Assembly: GCF_000372725.1 (NCBI RefSeq)
Contig: NW_005195940.1
Span: forward strand, 19,176-40,772
Reading direction: 5' to 3'
Length of the DNA: 21,597 nt
Source: Emiliania huxleyi CCMP1516
Lineage: Eukaryota; Haptophyta; Isochrysidales; Noelaerhabdaceae
How positions within the stretch are numbered: the first letter of the stretch is position 1; each line of letters opens with the position of its first letter. The notes beneath the pieces were generated by a model. The model did no database searches. It worked only from the letters and a program-made list of their open reading frames with translations, and was not told the DNA's origin. Positions 16,396 through 21,597 of this stretch are shown one piece after another. Position numbers and translations under genes: made by a program.

Positions 16396-17711
16396 TCAGC
16401 TCGGCTCCTCCTCGCCCCCCCCCCGCAACACCGTTGGCCCTCCCATGGCGGAGCATCTCCGCGCTCCGCTCGCCTCGCCCTCCAGCTGCTGCCGCAGCAG
16501 CCCGTTCGAGGGGCAAGCCGAGAAGCAGGCGACCGAACGCGCCTCCTCCTCGTCCGCGGCGGACGGGCGCAGCCCAAACTTGAATCGACACTCGAGCGTC
16601 TCGTAGTCGGGCTCCATGCCTACGTGATTAATTAATTAATCAGTAATTAAGCAATCAGTCGGGCTCGATGCCTAGTAGGTGCTGAATACGCCAACGTGAG
16701 GGCGGGAAGATGGTATTGTGCAGTGAATTCAGAGCACCGCGTGAGTACAACGGAGAAGAGGACAGGGAATGCAGCGGAAGACAGCGGACGGCGGCTGAAG
16801 ACGTGTCGTCTCGAGCGCTAGTTCGGATGTATGAATCCGTATTCCGCTTCTAGGGCTCCATGCGCATCGGCACGCCCATCTCCTCGTTGAAGAAGGCCTG
16901 CGTGGGTATCTTGCACGCGTTGACGCAGATCGACGCGCACGCAGACTCCTCGAGGAAGCGGCAGCGGTGGACGAGGACCTGCGCGCCCGCGCCGCCGCAC
17001 AGATTCGACGGCGCGTCCGCGAGGTCTTCGGGCGCGAGGCCTATATGAAATTAAAATAAGCTCAACATAAGAACTACCAGTTCGGAGAGGTCTTCGGGCG
17101 CCAAGCCCTTGAGCGAGCAGGGCCCCATCAGCCACTGCGCCGCCCACGAGGTCACCCACGCATTGAGCCGGCCAGAGAAGGCGGGGAAGGGCCGCGCGAA
17201 GAGGACCTGCGGACGCGACGGGGAGGGACGTCCCGAGGCGCGGGGGGGCGGGAGAGCGAGGCGCGGGGGAGGAGCCGACCTCGAACCAAAAGAGAAGCCC
17301 CTTCCTCCCTGTCGCGCGGACGTCGCCACACACGCTGGCAGGGAGCAGCCGCCGGGCAGCGACGGGCGGCCAGTCGGGGAAGCACTCGTTGAGCACGCGC
17401 CGCGAGGCGAGCGCGACGTCCGGCCCCCTCTCCGCGACGAGCGCCCGTGCGAGGTCGACGATGCCGCGAAAGGTCGGGTCCGCCGCGTCACGACCGAGCT
17501 CTGCGGCGAGACGCTGGCGGAAGATGCGCTCGAAGAGCCGATCCGGCGCTCGGCCGAGGGGGCCGGAAGAGACGCCCTCAATCCAAATGCGGGACGGGTC
17601 TGCTCCCGGAGGCGGCCAAGCACGCACGACGCGCACAGGCGCCGCGGGCACGGGCAGTGGCCGCGGCGTTGGGACGCCGAGCGCAAAGGCCAGCGGCAGG
17701 AAGGTCGGCAT
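16396..17711 (-). CDS. D27-like beta-carotene isomerase (DUF4033), four exons
   Basis: Minus-strand exons 17711-17334, 17206-17107, 17040-16864 and 16619-16396 join to 292 residues, a normal D27 length. D27 is an iron-dependent all-trans/9-cis beta-carotene isomerase of plastids, which in plants feeds strigolactone synthesis; in algae the product use is open. Family signatures: RLFERIFRQRLAAELG in the N-terminal half, QWLMGPC (150-156), VLVHRCRFLEESACASIC (181-198), NACKIPTQAFFNEEMGVP (200-217), MEPDYETLECRFKFG (220-234) and a final ACFSACPS. The N-terminus MPTFLPLAFALG could be a signal or plastid leader. Intron 1 is GT-AG. Introns 2 and 3 need GC donors, and their first bases copy the next exon. 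Unspliced, the third exon reads into a TAG right after MEP. Last residues after ACPS are not conserved. Confidence 0.88.
16620..16863 (-). other. D27 intron 3: two tandem GC...TAG units
   Basis: On the minus strand the intron starts GCATGGAGCCCTAG; the next exon starts GCATGGAGCCCGAC, so 11 bases are shared. Inside the intron a TAG is followed by GCATCGAGCCCGACTGATTG, starting a second complete 52-nt unit (16671-16620) that also ends TAG. Splicing in phase 1 (ATGC + GCATGGAG) gives MRMEPDYE. Confidence 0.75.
17041..17106 (-). other. D27 intron 2: 66-nt GC-AG intron flanked by a 20-bp duplication
   Basis: The intron starts GCTTGGCGCCCGAAGACCTC, and the downstream exon starts GCCTCGCGCCCGAAGACCTC (18 of 20 identical). 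It ends TTTCATATAG, and its middle is AT-rich. GT donors available nearby are in the wrong phase; only the GC donor yields SLKGLAPEDLADAP without a frame break. Confidence 0.78.
17207..17333 (-). other. D27 intron 1: 127-nt GT-AG intron
   Basis: Donor GTGTGTGG after codon AGC; acceptor GCGTCCGCAG before GTCCTCTTC. Phase 0 joining gives LLPAS-VLFARPFPAF, as expected for D27. It contains TTCTCTTTTGGTTCGAG, related to the TTCTTTTGGTC motif seen elsewhere. Confidence 0.75.
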
Positions 17712-17974
17712 GTGAGCGATTTCGGGCCCGGCCGTGCGTCACACGACGACGACGAGCGGCACGACGAGGCGCCCACCCAGAGCGGTCAATCTTTGGCCGC
17801 GCGGGCTCTGCTGCAAGCTCGAGGCACAGGTCCTCGAAAGAGAGAAATCGTCCGCGCGGGGCGAGGTGACACGCCTATGGCGGGGGGGCTGCCTCTTGCG
17901 GGCCACGAGGTGCAGGCTACGGGCGATCAGATGGGCGCAAGCGGTGTCGGGGGGCGGGGGAGCGGTGGTCATGA
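17712..17974. other. 5' flank of the D27-like gene
   Basis: GC-rich sequence between the D27 start codon and the candidate frame at 17975. It is open in several frames without any recognisable motif, and I see no clear TATA element. Confidence 0.35.
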
Positions 17975-18337
17975 TTGATGAGATTGCCGTCGCGAGAGAG
18001 AGAATTCTTGATACGAAACCACACCTTCCACTCCGCCGCCATCTCCGCCGCCATCGTCACCGCCGACGCCCTCACCATCCAGAACTCGGCCGCCGCCCTC
18101 GGCTTCGAGCTCACCCTCGACCCTCGCGATCTCGCCCGGCGCTCGACGTCGGGTCCTCGGCCGCCATTGCGGTCGGCGCCACCACCTCCTCCCGCCCCCC
18201 CCGCAGCCACTGCCGCGCGGCCGCCAATGCGACCGACCCCACCCCCCTTCCCCGACCCCGCCCTAAACGCCCCCGACAGCGAAGCCCGCGCCGCGCGCGG
18301 CACCCCCACCGACTCTGCCTCCGACCCCAGGGCCTAG
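17975..18337 (+). CDS. Doubtful reading frame or exon, divergent from D27
   Basis: A 120-codon plus-strand frame includes HTFHSAAISAAIVTADALT and IQNSAAALGFELTLDPRDLA with strongly C-ending codons, then degenerates into a Pro/Ala-rich tail. The opposite strand is also open (for example EFWMVRASAVTMAAEMAAEW), with G-ending codons, so the coding strand cannot be decided by eye. No family is recognised on either strand. It may be an exon fragment of an otherwise lost gene. Confidence 0.22.
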   Translation: MMRLPSREREFLIRNHTFHSAAISAAIVTADALTIQNSAAALGFELTLDPRDLARRSTSGPRPPLRSAPPPPPAPPAATAARPPMRPTPPPFPDPALNAPDSEARAARGTPTDSASDPRA

Positions 18338-18475
18338 GCGGCCCGCCATGAAATCTAGCCGTGTGTGCTGGCGTCCGGGTCCCAGCGGGTTTTCACGTAA
18401 CAAGTACACACCAATCCTCGCTACCCAACGCGGCCAAAGGATATCCACCTCGAGAACCTCGAGAACCTCTCGTCA
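18338..18475 (+). promoter_or_regulatory. Upstream region of the O-fucosyltransferase-like gene
   Basis: Short, less GC-rich spacer with a direct repeat CTCGAGAAC CTCGAGAAC just before the ATG at 18476. It probably contains the promoter and 5' UTR; no clear TATA box. Confidence 0.35.
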
Positions 18476-21414
18476 ATGAGCGACGGCCGACCCTATCCCT
18501 GGCTGAGCCAGCAGCAGGAGGGCAGCTGGACTGAGGCGCGCTACCTCATCTACCAGCCTTTTGGCGGCCTGTGCAACCAGCTGGCGTGCCTCGAGTGTGC
18601 GGTGGCACTCGCCCGCGCGACTGGCCGCACGCTCGTGCTGCCTCGCTGGCGCGCCCAGTACGGCCAGCCGTGGCTCTCGGAGGGCTCCGACTACTTTGAC
18701 CTCTCGCCGCTCTCCCGCATCGTGCGCTGCGCCACCCTCGACCAGTTTGCGGCCGCGCGGGCGGGGAGCGGCGACGGGGAGGGAGTGGCCCTGGTGAGGC
18801 TCCACCTTTGCTTCAATCCGGCCTGGGCCGACGCCCGCGGCTGGGAGCTCTTCCCGGAGCTGCGCTCGCTGCTGGCCAACCTCGAGTACCTGCGAGAGGT
18901 CGACGCCGCCGCCGGACTCCGCCTCGGCATCGCGGCCGGCAGCGCCGCCGAGAGGAGGAGATGTCGCTCGAGGGTCGCAGAGGGAGGGGGAGAGAGATTC
19001 TCCGAGAGTAGGCAGCGGCGCCGAGAGGAGGAGATGCCCGCTCGAGGGGCGCAGCGTGTGAGTGAGAGAGGTTCGCTCCGAGAGTAGGGAGCGGCGTCGA
19101 GGCCGAGCGGTCGCTCGAGCTGCCGCAGCCCCTGCGGGGCGCCCGCGAAGTCGCTGCGGCGTTCGGCGACGCGGCGCAGAGCGTACTCGCCCTCGACCAC
19201 TCGTTCTGTGCCGCCGCACTGCCCTCGCTGCTCGACGCGGGGGAGCGCGCGCTGCTGCTGCAGGCGCTGCGCCCGAGCCCGCGGATCCGCGCAAAGGCGG
19301 AGGGCTGCCTCGCCGCCGCTCGGCGGCCGTGCCTGGCGGCGCACATTGCGCGCCCATGTGTCTCTTTTTGTGCGAGCTGGGGTTCTGTTTTCTAGGCGGC
19401 CGTGCCTGGCGGCGCATGTGCGCTGATTTCCCGAGATCACTGGAGGTTGCCCGAGGGTAGGCGGCCGTGCTTGGCGGCGCATGTGCGCTGATTTCCCGAG
19501 ATCACTGGAGGTTGCCCGAGGGTAGGCGGCCGTGCTTGGCGGCGCATGTGCGCTGATTTCCCGAGATCACTGGAGGTTGCCCGAGGGTAGGCGGCCGTGC
19601 TTGGCGGCGCATGTGCGGCGGACTGACCTGCAGCGGCTCGCGATTACTGGAGATTGCCCGAGATTGCTGGAGATTGCCCGAGATGCATGTGCGGCGGACG
19701 GACCTGCAGCGGCTCTAGCCGAGCGGACGGGCGACGCTCGCCTCTGCTATGGCTGAAGGACGTGCCGTGGAGATCGGATAGGCTCGCCGAGCTGACGGGC
19801 GACCCTCGCCTCTGGCCCGCCATCGGCAGTGTCGCGTCGCAGATTGGCGCGCTGCTCGAGGGCCGGCAGCTGGCCTCCTGGCTCGTCGCCCTAGACGCAG
19901 AAAAGAAGAAAAACACGGGTCCGCGAAACCGAAAGTATGATGGCTCCAAGCACTGGAAGCAGAACCCGACCAGCGCTCGGGAGGACACGGACTCCGCTGC
20001 CTCCCGCCGCATTTGGGGGCATTTGGCGGTATTTGCCGTTTCCGCCCCCCCCCCCCCCCGTCTCCACGCGGTGCTCTGAAGACTCTGCGCAATCCCTCCC
20101 TCCCTCCCTCCCACAGGCTCCTTGCCACCGACGCCACCGACGCCGCGGAGCTGGCGGCGCTCTCCTCGCTGCCGCGGCGGGCAGAGGCGGTCCTGCAGAC
20201 TGCGGAGAGAGTGCGCGGTAGGGCGAGGGCTATTAATCAGCTCCTCATTATCAATTAAAGGTCGCAGAGAGTGCGCGGGAGGGCGAGGACGCCGTCGCCG
20301 TCGCGCTGGCCGACCTGTGGGCGTGCGTGTGCGCCGACTTCTTTGTCGGCGCGCCATGACACACGCTCACCGTCCTCCTGGCATACGCACTCGGCTGGTT
20401 GACTCGGCTGGTTGACTCCTGTCTCTTGGGCCGGGGCCCCCCTGTGAAGGGTCCCCCTGTGAATAGCCCCCGAGCCCGCACACCCCTGTGAATAGCGAGC
20501 CCGCACACCCCTGTGAATAGCGAGCCCGCACACCCCTGTGAATAGCGAGCCCGCACACCCCTGTGAATAGCGAGCCCGCACACCCCTGTGAATAGCGAGC
20601 CCGCACACCCCTGTGAATAGCGAGCCCGCACACCCCTGTGAATAGCGAGCCCGCACACCCCTGTGAATAGCGAGCCCGCACACCCCTGTGAATAGCGAGC
20701 CCGCACACCCCTGTGAATAGCGAGCCCGCACACCCCTGTGAATAGCGAGCCCGCACACCCCTGTGAATAGCGAGCCCGCACACCCCTGTGAATAGCCCCC
20801 GGACCCGCACACCCCTGTGAATAGCCCCCGAGCCCGCACACCCCTGTGAATAGCGAGCCCGCACACCCCTGTGAATAGCGAGCCCGCACACCCCTGTGAA
20901 TAGCGAGCCCGCACACCCCTGTGAATAGCGAGCCCGCACACCCCTGTGAATAGCGAGCCCGCACACCCCTGTGAATAGCGAGCCCGCACACCCCTGTGAA
21001 TAGCGAGCCCGCACACCCCTGTGAATAGCGAGCCCGCACACCCCTGTGAATAGCGAGCCCGCACACCCCTGTGAATAGCGAGCCCGCACACCCCTGTGAA
21101 TAGCGAGCCCGCACACCCCTGTGAATAGCGAGCCCGCACACCCCTGTGAATAGCGAGCCCGCACACAACCACCCACCCCCCTCCACACTGACAGGGTTGA
21201 GACTGCGGCGGGGACGGGGGTACCCCCACTCTTCACGGGGACCCCGGTGACCCCCCTTCCCCACCCCCACCCCCCCCAGCCGGACGGGGCACACCCGGCA
21301 CATCTGTAGCACGATGTGATGCAGACAGAGATGGTGGGCAATGGACAGGCACGCGCGGCAGCACCTTCTCCGAGTACATCCAGCGCCACCGCGTCGCCGC
21401 CGGCAAGGTGGTCA

Positions 21415-21483
<69 letters not shown>

Positions 21484-21597
21484 CTCTCTCTGTCGCTCAT
21501 TCTCGCTAAGAATTACTCTTGCTGGAGCACTAGGTTTTTGAATTAATTGTGTAGGTGGGCCCGTCTGAGTTCATCGATCACCTCTTTCTACTTGTGG
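18476..21597 (+). CDS. O-fucosyltransferase-like protein, at least eight exons, 3' end off the window
   Basis: Exons: 18476-18938, 19088-19322, 19591-19635, 19782-19880, 20117-20217, 20268-20348, 21349-21407 and 21555 onward; 361 residues to the end of exon 7. The GDP-fucose O-fucosyltransferase fold is shown by YLIYQPFGGLCNQLACLECA near residue 23 (GG..NQ donor loop), LARATGRTLVLP, PCLAAHVRRTD (235-245, the H.RR.D motif), WLLATDATD (281-289, 'YLATD'), LADLWACVCADFFVGTRGST (328-347) and STFSEYI (346-352), the family's C-terminal signature. Such enzymes transfer fucose to Ser/Thr in the ER/Golgi; no obvious signal peptide is seen at this start. Exon 7 to exon 8 continues VGPSEFIDHLFLLV. Introns 1, 2, 3, 4 and 6 need GC donors; 5 and 7 are GT-AG. 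All joins keep frame. Exact substrate unknown. Confidence 0.85.
18939..19087 (+). other. O-FucT intron 1: two tandem GC...TAG units
   Basis: Unit A 18939-19011 (73 nt) and unit B 19012-19087 (76 nt) both start GCAGCG.CGCCGAGAGGAGG and end CCGAGAGTAG. Exon 2 starts GGAGCGGCGTCGAGGCCGAG and shares TCGCTCGAG further on, so each unit begins with a degenerate copy of about 40 nt of exon 2. Phase 1 joining gives GIAAG-SGVEAERSLELP. Confidence 0.8.
19323..19590 (+). other. O-FucT intron 2: four tandem GC...TAG units
   Basis: Units 19323-19395 (73 nt), 19396-19460, 19461-19525 and 19526-19590 (65 nt each) all begin GCGGCCGTGCYTGGCGGCGC and end TAG. Exon 3 at 19591 begins with the same bases and continues into RRTDLQR. 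Units 2-4 are almost identical. Every unit boundary is a possible acceptor. Confidence 0.85.
19636..19781 (+). other. O-FucT intron 3: GC-TAG intron carrying a copy of the spliced junction
   Basis: Starts GCTCGCGATTACTGG; exon 4 starts GCTCGCCGAGC. It has two copies of TTACTGGAGATTGCCCGAG-like sequence. At 19685-19746 lies a 62-nt copy of the joined end of exon 3 (19609-19635) and start of exon 4 (19782-19814): three substitutions plus an inserted TA. Confidence 0.8.
19881..20116 (+). other. O-FucT intron 4: 236-nt GC-AG intron with poly-C tract
   Basis: Begins GCTCGTCGCCCTAGACGC; exon 5 begins GCTCCTTGCCACCGACGC (13 of 18 identical). A run of about 16 C at 20045-20060 and CCTCCCTCC repeats precede the acceptor CCCACAG. 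Joining in phase 2 gives ASW-LLATDATD. Confidence 0.75.
20218..20267 (+). other. O-FucT intron 5: 50-nt GT-AG intron spanning a duplication
   Basis: Donor GTAGGGCG follows CGCG; the acceptor is GGTCGCAG. GAGAGTGCGCGGNAGGGCGAGG occurs at both borders. The middle is AT-rich (ATTAATCAGCTCCTCATTAT). Phase 1 joining gives AERVR-ESAREGEDA; the duplicated border leaves a small uncertainty in the exact splice positions. Confidence 0.6.
20349..21348 (+). other. O-FucT intron 6: 1,000-nt GC-AG intron holding the 25-bp satellite
   Basis: The donor GCGCGCCATG follows GTCG, and acceptor ATGGACAG precedes GCACGCGCGGCAGC. The phase 1 join gives FFVGTRGSTFSEYI, the family's C-terminal motif split across the intron. 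Reading through instead gives an early TGA (FFVGAP stop). Confidence 0.8.
20440..21166. repeat. 25-bp satellite, about 28 copies
   Basis: The unit GAGCCCGCACACCCCTG followed by TGAATAGC repeats nearly perfectly. Variant, longer units (AGCCCCCGGACCC, AGCCCCCGAGCCC) occur at about 20470 and 20797-20835. Because 25 is not divisible by three and the unit has no minus-strand stop, all three minus frames are open for more than 200 codons; these are artefacts, not genes. Confidence 0.95.
21408..21554 (+). other. O-FucT intron 7 with (CT)n microsatellite
   Basis: A GTGGTC donor after AAG and a TTGTGTAG acceptor before GTGGGCCCG; the intron and the next exon both begin GTGG. A (CT) run of about 35 units (21418-21491) fills half of it and can act as a polypyrimidine tract. 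Phase 0. Confidence 0.7.

Noticed and set aside
16818..17300. Continuous C-terminal half of the 297-residue minus-strand frame
   Set aside because: It reads through D27 introns in the wrong frame. The spliced model recovers QWLMGPC, CRFLEESACASIC and MEPDYETLECRFKFG instead.
20440..21166. CRISPR array
   Set aside because: The units are contiguous 25-bp copies with no unique spacers, and the context is a eukaryotic intron.
20251..21500. Three overlapping minus-strand frames of 324-377 residues with GVCGLAIHRGVRARYSQ repeats
   Set aside because: They are translations of the 25-bp satellite, which lacks minus-strand stops in every frame; the array lies in an intron of the plus-strand gene.

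Overview
The window looks like nuclear DNA of a GC-rich photosynthetic microalga, most likely a haptophyte or a similar secondary-plastid lineage. The grounds are spliced genes with short introns, long poly-C tracts, abundant minisatellites, a D27-type carotenoid isomerase, an organellar uS17 and a secreted protein with a 'VPEGV..GQ' module. The taxon is an inference. I see no bacterial operons, tRNA, rRNA or CRISPR.

Left part (1-9,700): a last exon of an unknown gene (120-314, +); a secreted acidic repeat protein with one EF-hand (762-3041, -); a CTGACAG-type tandem array (about 3785-4560) that encloses a small last exon and a 23-bp inverted repeat; organellar ribosomal protein uS17 in two exons (4661-5153, -); a tandem duplication followed by the start of a possible PHD-finger gene (5953-about 6460, +); a PH-domain protein (6960-7646, -); a MITE-like inverted-repeat element (7749-7972); and G-rich 96-bp and 71-bp minisatellites (about 8270-9330).

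Right part (9,700-21,597): a five-exon lipocalin-like protein of unknown function (9723-11207, +); a poorly coding 1.5-kb gap; a membrane-anchored or secreted alanine-rich protein with four near-identical 91-residue three-cysteine domains (12819-15799, +); a complete four-exon D27-like beta-carotene isomerase (16396-17711, -); and an O-fucosyltransferase-like gene of at least eight exons running off the right edge (18476-21597, +).

The most notable signal is how the introns are built. In the D27-like and O-fucosyltransferase genes, and probably in the lipocalin-like gene, most introns start with GC, end with AG (usually TAG), and their first 6-40 bases are a copy of the first bases of the downstream exon. 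Several are chains of two to four complete GC...TAG units. One carries a 62-nt copy of the mature exon-exon junction, and one holds about 28 copies of a 25-bp satellite. With these introns removed, the reading frame and the family motifs are restored exactly (QWLMGPC and MGVPMRMEPDYE in D27; HVRRTD, LLATD and FVGTRGSTFSEYI in the fucosyltransferase). This points to introns arising or growing by tandem duplication or target-site duplication at exon sequence, using GC donors. No gene cooperates with another in an obvious pathway; the region reads as a set of independent genes in repeat-rich DNA.
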